Source: Desulfarculales bacterium UBA696
GTDB lineage: Bacteria > Desulfobacterota > Syntrophobacteria > Syntrophobacterales > Syntrophobacteraceae
Reading direction: 5' to 3'
Length of the DNA stretch: 64,000 bases
Assembly (NCBI GenBank): GCA_002298995.1
Contig: DBMO01000077.1
Coordinates: 19,917 to 83,916 of the forward strand
Shown here: positions 1 to 7,152 of the stretch, piece after piece
How the letters are laid out: each line of letters opens with the position of its first letter
How positions within the stretch are numbered: position 1 is the first letter of the stretch
Position numbers and translations under genes: made by a program
The notes under the pieces: model-generated
Told to the model about the DNA's origin: nothing
The model's input: the letters and a program-made list of their open reading frames with translations, nothing else
Databases searched by the model: none

Positions 1-126
1 ACTCTGACTGACCCTGTCAATGACATGTTCGAGGACGGTCCTGCCCGCGAGGTCCATCAGCGGCTTTGATGGCAGCCGGGTTGATCTCTTGCGGGCCTGA
101 ATGATGGTCAAAACCTTATCTCTCAT
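1..126 (-). CDS. SpsF-like sugar cytidylyltransferase, N-terminal fragment
   Basis: The first 42 codons of a leftward gene that runs off the left edge. The translation opens MRDKVLTIIQARKRSTRLPS and continues with DLAGRTVLEHVIDRV. This is the nucleotide-binding N-terminus of the SpsF/COG1861 family of acylneuraminate-type cytidylyltransferases (IxQARxxSTRLPxK followed by a Leu-Glu-His-Val-Ile-Asp-Arg helix). Family members activate sugars with CTP for surface polysaccharides. GGAGAG lies just upstream of the ATG at 126. KdsB is a relative, but the IIQAR spelling fits SpsF better. The substrate cannot be inferred from the fragment. Confidence 0.75.
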   Translation of the reverse strand, partial: MRDKVLTIIQARKRSTRLPSKPLMDLAGRTVLEHVIDRVSQS

Positions 127-302
127 CTGCTCTCCGGAAAAAACCGCGGCGCAATGGCTCACCTGTTTTATCGGGCAACCCGAAACAGGACTTGAGTTCA
201 AATCAAGATCTTCTTTACAGGACCAAACTTTGGGGGGCACGGGGGGAGTCATTGCCCCGATCTTTTGACTTGCCGGTATTTTTCGGGAAAATCTCGGCCG
301 CC

Positions 303-2441
303 CTACTTGAATTCCTGGTACTCTATCCCCAGCCACTCATCACCAGGGGGATTTACCTGGAACTTCGCACAGCGTTCGAGATAGAAGTTTGTAGGGGCAT
401 CATGAGGGAATTTTATGGAAAGCATCATGAATATTTCACACGCTTCAGCCCAATTCCTGGAAAGATATGCCTTAAATCCACGGATAAAATCCGTGCAGAG
501 TTCTTCGGCCTGCGTTGCTTTTGCGCCGCTTTTCCTTCCGACCAGCTCGTAGATTTCCACGTGTTTTTTCTTGCCTTTCGCGGTAACAAGGCCGATCGGT
601 CTGAACCAGAATTTGTCGGAGGCGGCATCGAAGGTCTTCCTGGTAACGAGGATTTCAGTTCCGTAGACTTTATTTGAAGCTTCCAGGCGGCTCGCGATGT
701 TGACGTTGTCGCCGATGACGGTATAGTTTATCCGCTCAATCGACCCCACGTTTCCAACCACCGTCTCACCGGTGCTTATGCCTATCCTCGTAACCAAAGG
801 ATTCCTGCCCTCCAGAATCCACTTATGGTTGAGTTCTTTGATCTTTTCCTGGCAGGCAAGGCCCGCATGGCAGGCATTTACCGCATGATCGTCATCGTGG
901 AGCGGAGCCCCCCAGAAAGCGAGCATTGCATCTCCGATATACTTGTCAATCGTTCCACTGTAATGGCTCACGATTCTCGTCAGTTCGTCGAAGTATTCCG
1001 AAAGGTGCAGCATGAGTTCTTCGGGTGGCGTGCGTTCGGCAATCGAGGTGAAGCCCTTTATGTCTGAAAAAAGAATGGTGAGTTCTTTCTTCTGGCCCCC
1101 AAGTTCTGCCCCTTTTCCGGTGCTTATGAGCTGACGGACAAGCTCTGCGGGAACATACCTCCTGAATGCGTGCAGACCTTTTTGCATCGAGGAGATGGCG
1201 TCGTGCATCAACTGAATTTCCTTGGTGCGGGAAGGAATATGGACTACTTCTTCGAGGTTGAAGTTCTTTATCTTTCCGGTGGCTTCCGCCATCAGCCGTA
1301 CGGGGCGGGTAAGGCTCCGGGAAATCAGGATGGCCACGAAAACGGCAATAGCCAGAGTGAAGGCCGAGATGGCGCCCATTAAAATGACCGAAAGCTTTGC
1401 CCTGCCTATAATTTCATCAAGCGGAATGATGATTCCAATCTTCCACTGCACGGGAAACGGCTTTGGAATGTCCACAAATGAGGCAATGTATTTACTCCCC
1501 CCCCAATCGACCAGCGACCGGGGCTTGCCGGTTGCCAGATGCTCCCGATAAGCGGCCGCGAGCGGCCCAAATCCGATTTCTTCCACTTTGACAGGGCGCA
1601 GAACCCCGTTTTCTTCCTTTATGATTTTTGAAGGTTCCGGATAAGCTACGACTTCGCCTTTTTCATTGATTATCAGCTCGATGCCGCTTCTTCCTATTTT
1701 CTGTGCTCTCAGAAAATTGGATATTTCGTCCAGTTCGATGTCCATTGCCCAGACACCGATCAGTTCTCCGGCTTTGCCGTAAACAGGGTGGGAAGATGTA
1801 ATCGCCGGCTTTTTGTTTCTAAAGAGGATGTAGACATCGGTCAAAAAGTTTCTCCCGGTATCCCTGGCTCCCACGTACCAGGGGCGGACTCGGGGATCAT
1901 AATCGATTTCGCCGGACTCCCTCGCGCCCGAAACCTGAAATGAACGATCGCGATAGACATAGGAATCGGTGGGTGGAGAGGCCGCGGCCCTGATTATCCT
2001 GCTCTCCGTGTTCCCATCGGGCAGCCTCCATGCCCGAATATAGTTCCCCTGCTCATCAGCAAGAAAAAACATGGATACCTGAGGATAAGATTCCAAAACC
2101 CCCAGCGTGTACATTTCCATCTGAGCGAAATCATTGCACGAAATAGCTCCGAGTTCGGAAAGCCTCGAACTCAATTCAACAGAAATCAAGGCCGGCATAA
2201 AATAATTGCTCGTCTTTTCAATAATAGTCCTTGAGTTCTGTTCAATAAGCTCGCTTGTGAGGTCCGAAATGATGATCTTGTCCTGGCGGTAGACGAAGAA
2301 CATGATGGGCAGGACTGTGATGAGGAGCAAAGAAACGAAAGCGGAAAGTATTGTGACGTAAAAGCTCCGGCTTTTGAAAATGGACAATTTCCGGGAGGAT
2401 TTACCTGCCGATTCCGTCACCAAATCTCTCCTGCTGTCCAT
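303..2441 (-). CDS. Membrane adenylate/guanylate cyclase (Cache-HAMP-class III cyclase)
   Basis: A 712-residue membrane sensor that should make a cyclic nucleotide, most likely cAMP. In order: a membrane segment near residues 30-50; an extracytoplasmic Cache-type sensor region to about 340, with WYVGARD and GVWAMDIELDEI-like strands; a second membrane segment at about 345-370; a HAMP region; and a class III cyclase catalytic domain from about 450. Both metal-binding aspartates are present (LFSDIKGFTS and YIGDAMLAFWGAP), as are the GISTGETVVGNVGS and INYTVIGDNVN motifs. A short tail of about 70 residues follows the catalytic domain. The Lys/Asp pattern favours ATP as substrate, but this is not certain. 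It sits alone. A possible target in this window is the cNMP-domain acetate kinase fusion at 37.5-39.9 kb, which is speculation. Confidence 0.92.
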   Translation of the reverse strand: MDSRRDLVTESAGKSSRKLSIFKSRSFYVTILSAFVSLLLITVLPIMFFVYRQDKIIISDLTSELIEQNSRTIIEKTSNYFMPALISVELSSRLSELGAISCNDFAQMEMYTLGVLESYPQVSMFFLADEQGNYIRAWRLPDGNTESRIIRAAASPPTDSYVYRDRSFQVSGARESGEIDYDPRVRPWYVGARDTGRNFLTDVYILFRNKKPAITSSHPVYGKAGELIGVWAMDIELDEISNFLRAQKIGRSGIELIINEKGEVVAYPEPSKIIKEENGVLRPVKVEEIGFGPLAAAYREHLATGKPRSLVDWGGSKYIASFVDIPKPFPVQWKIGIIIPLDEIIGRAKLSVILMGAISAFTLAIAVFVAILISRSLTRPVRLMAEATGKIKNFNLEEVVHIPSRTKEIQLMHDAISSMQKGLHAFRRYVPAELVRQLISTGKGAELGGQKKELTILFSDIKGFTSIAERTPPEELMLHLSEYFDELTRIVSHYSGTIDKYIGDAMLAFWGAPLHDDDHAVNACHAGLACQEKIKELNHKWILEGRNPLVTRIGISTGETVVGNVGSIERINYTVIGDNVNIASRLEASNKVYGTEILVTRKTFDAASDKFWFRPIGLVTAKGKKKHVEIYELVGRKSGAKATQAEELCTDFIRGFKAYLSRNWAEACEIFMMLSIKFPHDAPTNFYLERCAKFQVNPPGDEWLGIEYQEFK

Positions 2442-3284
2442 CTTGGATGAAAAGGAATTCCACGAAGCGTATACCCGGTCGCCAAAATCGCTGAAGGGAT
2501 ACGATTAACCAATCGTACCCATGAATGAAACTAATGAGACCTTTTTTGTAGAGGGCTAAAGCGGCGACGCCAGCCTCCTGCCCGGCAAAGTCGGAAAAAG
2601 CAAGTATTGCAGACTGGTTGAGCAGCAACCGTTTTAGAGCTTCTCCACCGCCTCGACGAGGCGGTGGAGTGAGGAGACTCCCAAGAGCAGCAACAGGTAT
2701 CCCCCGACGGAGTTCTCCCGAACCCTGAAATTGGTTGCCGGAATCAGGGCGTATTGCAATTCCTCGGCCCCTGTCCGGAGCGAATTCATTAGGGAGTTTA
2801 GCATATCGACCTGAAGCCTCGGGAGCGAAAAGGAGATAATACCTCAAGGATCATAATAGCAACTTAGATACTTCAGTAAATCGGGTTTATGTGTATTTTC
2901 AATGGAAATACTCTGCCTCAGTAGTTCTGGAGTAGGGATTTACCCTATTTGCAAAGCCCCGATTCCCAGAAGCTGTTGAATGTTAAATTAACCTTCGCAG
3001 CGAGTGTGGAATTTTTCCACAGAACGTCCAGCCCCCGCATAAAATATATGTTTCTTAATATTTCCAGCTAGATAAGTGGAACGGCACCTCGAAAAATCAC
3101 CTGTCCGAAATTTCACTTGCCGCCCGCTCGATTTTTTCTACAGCCCCCAAATCGAATCTGTTGAATTTTTCAACAATCCATGCTCGCCAAGGCCCCTCCA
3201 GCGCCAAATTAGCGATTCTCCGATTCGCACTACGTGGTGGATATATAAGTGTATTTAGAATGCTTTCCCTGCGCGGTCCGAGTA
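2442..3284. other. Intergenic region with one strong hairpin
   Basis: About 840 bases with no convincing gene. An open frame at 2401-2847 on the minus strand has no family resemblance and overlaps the cyclase start. At 2643-2669 there is a perfect inverted repeat with 12-bp arms (CTCCACCGCCTC) and a 3-base loop. It has no T-run, so it is more likely a dispersed palindromic repeat than a terminator. The rest is moderately AT-rich. Confidence 0.6.
2643..2669. repeat. Perfect 12-bp-arm palindrome
   Basis: The arms CTCCACCGCCTC and GAGGCGGTGGAG are exact reverse complements separated by GAC. No U-tract flanks it on either strand. It resembles the C/G-rich palindromic elements scattered elsewhere in the window, for example near 12612 and 17410. 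Confidence 0.7.
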
Positions 3285-3300
3285 TGGCACACCCTTTGTA
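3285..3300 (+). promoter_or_regulatory. Candidate sigma-54 promoter for the GcvH-like gene
   Basis: TGGCACACCCTTTGTA matches the -24/-12 consensus TGGCAC-N5-TTGCA at all but one base (GT instead of GC in the -12 box). It sits 54 bases before the ATG of the GcvH-like gene, leaving room for a start site near 3312 and for the ribosome site GGAGGT at about 3340. No other promoter-like box is evident here. Confidence 0.5.
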
Positions 3301-3353
3301 CTAGCATATAGGCGAAACAAGGCCACAACGCTCAGATCGGAGGTAAGAGAAAA

Positions 3354-4049
3354 ATGGAAATTCTAGCCCACATTCAACAGGCAAAGCAGGCCGAGTACAT
3401 CATTGCCCTTATCGGATTGTTCTCATACATCGCCTTCTGGCGAGTGCTGAACGGACCGGCGGCAGAGAAGGCAACGGTCACCGAGAAGATCAAGCCAATG
3501 CTGCAGCGCTTTGCGGGGTTCCTGGTTCCCAGCGGGATCATGTTTCATCCGGGCCACGCCTGGGCAAGGGTTGAAGGCAATGACATCGTTACGATTGGAA
3601 TGGATGACTTCGCGGTCAAACTGCTCGGCTCTGTCGATTCAATTTCTCTCCCCAAGCCTGGCTCGAAGGTGCGGCAGGGATCTTTTGGCTGGCTGATGAA
3701 AGCCGAGGCAAGAGCGATCCACATGCTCTCTCCGGTCGAAGGCGAAGTGATAGCGATCAATGAAGATGTGATCCATAACCCGGCCCTGGCCTTTTCGGAT
3801 CCCTACGGAAAGGGATGGCTGCTCAAGGTCAGGAACAGCAATCTTACCCCTAACATCAAGAACATGGTACCGGCAGGCATGGTCAGGCAATGGTTCGAGA
3901 GCATTCGCGAAACGCTGGCGGGTTTGCAGCCGGCAACCGCCTCTGCCATGTTGTACCAGGATGGTGGCGAGCTGGTATCCGGCCTTGCAAAAGCGCTCGA
4001 TCCGCAGGGCTGGGACGATCTGGCAAGAGAGTTTTTCCTGACGAAGTAA
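3354..4049 (+). CDS. Membrane-anchored GcvH-like (lipoyl-domain fold) protein
   Basis: 231 residues: one N-terminal membrane helix (about residues 15-33), a cytoplasmic-looking linker, then a domain like glycine-cleavage H protein (FHPGHAWARVEGNDIVTIGM, then LLGSVDSISLPKPGSKVRQG, then LSPVEGEVIAIN), and a C-terminal extension of about 70 residues. In true GcvH the lipoyl-lysine sits seven residues before the Ser/Ala of the SPVxGE turn. Here that position is Ala119; the nearest lysine, Lys116, is three residues too early. It is therefore probably not lipoylated in the usual way. There are no gcvT or gcvP genes nearby, so a glycine-cleavage role is unlikely. Similar anchored GcvH-like proteins are, from memory, seen in sulfate-reducing and syntrophic bacteria with unknown function. 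Start supported by GGAGGTAAGAG upstream. A candidate sigma-54 promoter precedes it. Confidence 0.8.
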   Translation: MEILAHIQQAKQAEYIIALIGLFSYIAFWRVLNGPAAEKATVTEKIKPMLQRFAGFLVPSGIMFHPGHAWARVEGNDIVTIGMDDFAVKLLGSVDSISLPKPGSKVRQGSFGWLMKAEARAIHMLSPVEGEVIAINEDVIHNPALAFSDPYGKGWLLKVRNSNLTPNIKNMVPAGMVRQWFESIRETLAGLQPATASAMLYQDGGELVSGLAKALDPQGWDDLAREFFLTK

Positions 4050-4196
4050 GCGGGGCCGTAAACGTACGGCTGCTGATAGGTGAGTGAAGGATACGAAATG
4101 AACAAGGTGATGAGGTCAGAGGCAAAAGGGAAGGCTGAAGGGACACTGGCGGAAAACTTCCTCAAGCTTGACCGAATCGAGAAAGGAGAGTGTGTT

Positions 4197-4436
4197 ATGG
4201 AACGAAGAGCGAGCATAGTTGAAAGAATGGCTGGTATAGTGGTCGCCGCGGCCCTGATTGTGGTCGGGCTTGGATTCATGGTCCTTGGAGTAAGCTTCCT
4301 TCCTCTGGTCGGAATTTTAGTGGGCATCGCCATGATCACGTTCTCCGGCAACTTCCTGTTCCCCAAGGCGATTGCCGAGCAAGATCCGACCGCCGGGTTC
4401 ATGATTCACGGAGAATGCGTTGCTTGTGTTCTTTAA
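4197..4436 (+). CDS. Small two-helix membrane protein
   Basis: 79 residues from an ATG with GAAAGGAG about seven bases upstream. The same frame is open further back, and an ATG at 4098 with GAAGGA before it would add 33 residues, so the start is not settled. The sequence has two hydrophobic segments (about residues 12-32 and 34-52) and ends in a short tail with two cysteines (HGECVACVL). No family is recognised. It follows the GcvH-like gene at about 150 bases and is closed by a strong terminator, so the two are probably one transcript. Confidence 0.6.
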   Translation: MERRASIVERMAGIVVAAALIVVGLGFMVLGVSFLPLVGILVGIAMITFSGNFLFPKAIAEQDPTAGFMIHGECVACVL

Positions 4437-4459
4437 GTAAATAAGGTACCGCGCCAAGA

Positions 4460-4499
4460 AGCCCCCCTGCATCGTGAGGTGCAGGGGGGCTCTCTATTT
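4460..4499 (+). terminator. Rho-independent terminator
   Basis: A 12-bp perfect stem AGCCCCCCTGCA / TGCAGGGGGGCT with an 8-base loop, followed by the pyrimidine-rich CTCTATTT. It ends the GcvH-like/small membrane protein unit. Confidence 0.8.
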
Positions 4500-4709
4500 G
4501 GGCGCCGGCGACCATCCCTGGGTCACCACCAAAACCGCGGCCTTCGTCATAACCGCGGCACCCGCCATAACCTGGGGATTTTGCGCCATCAGCGCTTAGC
4601 CAACCTACAGAGTTGCATTCCATCCAGCCTCACATGCATTGGTTTTAATTTCGCCTTACTGTTAGAATATACTGAATAGATTCGTTCCGAATTACCAGAG
4701 GTCTTACTT
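4500..4709. other. Intergenic region, nothing recognised
   Basis: About 210 bases between the terminator and the GTG start of the next gene. A short AT-rich stretch (TTAGAATATACTGAATAG near 4662) could hold a promoter. No other structure is seen. Confidence 0.4.
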
Positions 4710-5834
4710 GTGACCAAACCACCCCAAAGCACGCGGCTCGTGTCGCTGGATGCATTTCGCGGATTCACAATCGCCGCAATGATACTGGTAAACGCACCCG
4801 GAACCTACAGGGCGGTATTTTCCCAGCTCAAACACTCCGAGTGGCACGGGTGGACCTTTGCCGATACCATATTCCCGTTTTTCCTGTTCATAATGGGCAT
4901 TTCAATTGCTTTCTCGTTCTCAGCCCACAAAAATGGGGAGATCTGGAATTCAGCCGTCGAATTCAAAATTCTCAAAAGAACCGTGATTCTGTTCGCCCTG
5001 GGTGTCTTTTTGAGTAGCTTTCCCCCATCCCACCTGAATACCCTTCGGATACCGGGCGTCCTGCAAAGGATCGCACTGTGCTGGTTTTTCGCGGCCGTGA
5101 TATTTCTCAAAACCGGCCCGAAGGGAGTTGTGTACTGGATCTTCGGCCTCCTTTCCGCTTACTGGCTGATGATGCGATTCTTTCCGGTACCGGGGATCGG
5201 AACCGGCGTCCTTGAACCCGGAAGGAACTTTGCCGCCTATTTTGACGAGCTGTTCCTGAGGGGGCACATGTGGGACCACTATGAAACGTGGGACCCGGAA
5301 GGGTTTGCAAGCACAATCCCAGCCATTGCGAGCACCCTTTTCGGGGTACTTACGGGATACTGGCTGCTCTCGGCGGCCACGCGCCGGAAAAAGGCCCTTG
5401 TGATGGCCGGCGCGGGACTGCCGCTGGTGGCGCTCGGACAGATTCTTGATATCTGGTTTCCGATCAACAAAAGCATCTGGACGAGCACTTTCAGCATTTT
5501 CATGGCCGGCCTGGCGCTTGTTTGCCTGAGCGTTTTCTACTGGGTCATCGACGTCAAAAACTACAGCCGGTGGGCACGCGTCTTTGTGATTTTCGGGGTG
5601 AATCCGCTGGCCATCTACTTCCTGTCAGAGTTCCTGTTCGAGTGTTTAAGCGCCATTCGTCTCCATCGGCCCGACGGTTCCAATCCGAGCATCAGGGCTT
5701 ATCTGTTCAGAAACTTTTTCGCCCCGCTCGCGACGCCGGAAGTTGCCTCATTGCTCTTTGCCGTTGGATTCGTACTGCTGATGCTTGCAATTGCATGGAT
5801 TTTGTGGAATAGGCACTGGTTTGTAAAGGTATAG
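4710..5834 (+). CDS. HGSNAT-like (DUF5009/COG4299) multi-pass membrane acyltransferase family protein
   Basis: 374 residues with about ten hydrophobic segments. The N-terminus RLVSLDAFRGFTIAAMILVN followed by WTFADTIFPFFLFIMGISIA is the signature of the COG4299 family, related to heparan-alpha-glucosaminide N-acetyltransferase. Members are thought to move acyl groups from cytoplasmic acyl-CoA to sugars on the far side of the membrane. Family knowledge gives this role; the acceptor is unknown. The start is GTG at 4710. It lies about 100 bases before a secreted PIG-L-type deacetylase on the same strand, so the two could modify the same extracytoplasmic sugar, by inference only. Confidence 0.85.
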   Translation: MTKPPQSTRLVSLDAFRGFTIAAMILVNAPGTYRAVFSQLKHSEWHGWTFADTIFPFFLFIMGISIAFSFSAHKNGEIWNSAVEFKILKRTVILFALGVFLSSFPPSHLNTLRIPGVLQRIALCWFFAAVIFLKTGPKGVVYWIFGLLSAYWLMMRFFPVPGIGTGVLEPGRNFAAYFDELFLRGHMWDHYETWDPEGFASTIPAIASTLFGVLTGYWLLSAATRRKKALVMAGAGLPLVALGQILDIWFPINKSIWTSTFSIFMAGLALVCLSVFYWVIDVKNYSRWARVFVIFGVNPLAIYFLSEFLFECLSAIRLHRPDGSNPSIRAYLFRNFFAPLATPEVASLLFAVGFVLLMLAIAWILWNRHWFVKV

Positions 5835-5931
5835 CGGCTTCCATTTAGGAGCATACGCCTGCCGCCGGCATTATCTTATAATATTCAGACAAATTGCGTT
5901 GGAGAATACTTCGATTGTAAAGGGCTGATGA

Positions 5932-7008
5932 TTGAAATCGATAAACGTAGCACTGATATCTTTTTTTCTCGTGACAAGTTCGGTTTTTTTCCCGTTGAGC
6001 GGAATTGCATCCGAGTCGACGCCACCTGACCGGGTCGGCACTCCGGCCGGGACCGGTGCAAAACCGCCGGCGGAAGCGACTGGATTCGATGTGCCATCAG
6101 GTATTCGCGCGGTTGTTTTCAGCCCCCATCCCGATGACGAGACCCTGGCGGCGGGCGGCCTCATACAGCGCATTCTCGAAAAGGGCGGTAAAGTCCGCGT
6201 TGTCTTTATGACCAATGGAGACGGATACCTGGAGGGTGTCCGGAAAGAATCCGGTGAAGTGAAGGTGATGGCGTCGGACTTTGTAAATTACGGCATAAAG
6301 CGGCAGGAAGAAGCACTGAAGGCGATTTCTCATCTCGGCATCAAACAAAGGCAAGCCCTTTTTCTCGGTTTCCCCGACCAGGGGCTCGATCACCTCTGGC
6401 GCTACTGGACCAGTTTCAAGCCCTACACCTCTCCCTACACTCACCTCAATAGCTGCAGTTATAGAAGCTCTTACATGCGCCTGAAGTACGCCGGCGGAGA
6501 CCTCGAAAAAGAGATCGAACACATTCTGCAGGACTTCAAGCCGGACTGGGTGATAATACCCGACCCGAGAGATTTACATCCCGATCATGCCGCAACGGGA
6601 GTGTTCGTGCTCGATTCCCTGCGAAGATTCGACCGGGAGGAGCGAATATCCCTTCAAAAGACTGAGGTTTTTACATACCTCGTTCATTACCGGGACTATC
6701 CCGATGCCGGAATGTGGAGGAAATGGGTCGCAGCGAGCGGCATCGGCAGCTTTAATATCGCCGCAAAAGAGCTCTCCGGCTCCCAATGGCTGGATTTCGC
6801 GATGACCCCGGAAGAGCTATCCAAAAAACGACTCGCACTCAATTCCTACCCCTCGCAAATGGAAGTCCTCGGCGGCCTTATGCGCCGGTTCATCCGGCCG
6901 GTGGAGATTTTTGGCCGGCTCAACCCCGCACAAGTAATCGAAGTCCCGGCTGCATACGAAAAGCAACTGGGCCCGTTTCCCGGTACGCCCAAAAGCCGGC
7001 CAAGCTGA
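5932..7008 (+). CDS. Secreted PIG-L/LmbE family deacetylase
   Basis: 358 residues. It begins with a TTG start and a signal peptide (positively charged MKS followed by a hydrophobic stretch to about residue 25). The catalytic domain opens with VVFSPHPDDETLAAGGL, the zinc-binding AHPDDE motif, and continues with MTNGDG and, near residue 220, PDPRDLHPDHAATG, the second zinc-ligand region. The family hydrolyses N-acetyl groups of amino sugars such as GlcNAc conjugates. The signal peptide suggests it works in the periplasm or outside. The preceding membrane acyltransferase-like gene is a plausible partner. The length is longer than minimal LmbE proteins (about 230), with an extended C-terminus. 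Confidence 0.88.
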   Translation: MKSINVALISFFLVTSSVFFPLSGIASESTPPDRVGTPAGTGAKPPAEATGFDVPSGIRAVVFSPHPDDETLAAGGLIQRILEKGGKVRVVFMTNGDGYLEGVRKESGEVKVMASDFVNYGIKRQEEALKAISHLGIKQRQALFLGFPDQGLDHLWRYWTSFKPYTSPYTHLNSCSYRSSYMRLKYAGGDLEKEIEHILQDFKPDWVIIPDPRDLHPDHAATGVFVLDSLRRFDREERISLQKTEVFTYLVHYRDYPDAGMWRKWVAASGIGSFNIAAKELSGSQWLDFAMTPEELSKKRLALNSYPSQMEVLGGLMRRFIRPVEIFGRLNPAQVIEVPAAYEKQLGPFPGTPKSRPS

Positions 7009-7050
7009 AAGAGGCAATGCGTTTAAAAGAAATCGGAATCTTGGTGGATT

Positions 7051-7080
7051 GTGGGACAGGCTGGAAAGCCTGCCCCACAT
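7051..7080. repeat. Dispersed palindromic repeat (CAGGCT-AGCCTG family)
   Basis: GTGGGACAGGCT / AGCCTGCCCCAC arms (one mismatch) around GGAA. Near-identical elements lie at 36651-36677, 36696-36729 and 43467-43492, always between genes. Confidence 0.75.
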
Positions 7081-7152
7081 TTGGTTAAGTCCCGAATTAC
7101 TCGCCACTTTACTTTATTTGAAATTCCTTCCTCCCCGGTGCATAATTGGCTC

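Noticed and set aside
2401..2847. 148-codon open frame on the minus strand before the cyclase gene
   Set aside because: Runs through a palindromic repeat and overlaps the cyclase start; composition and sequence are not protein-like.
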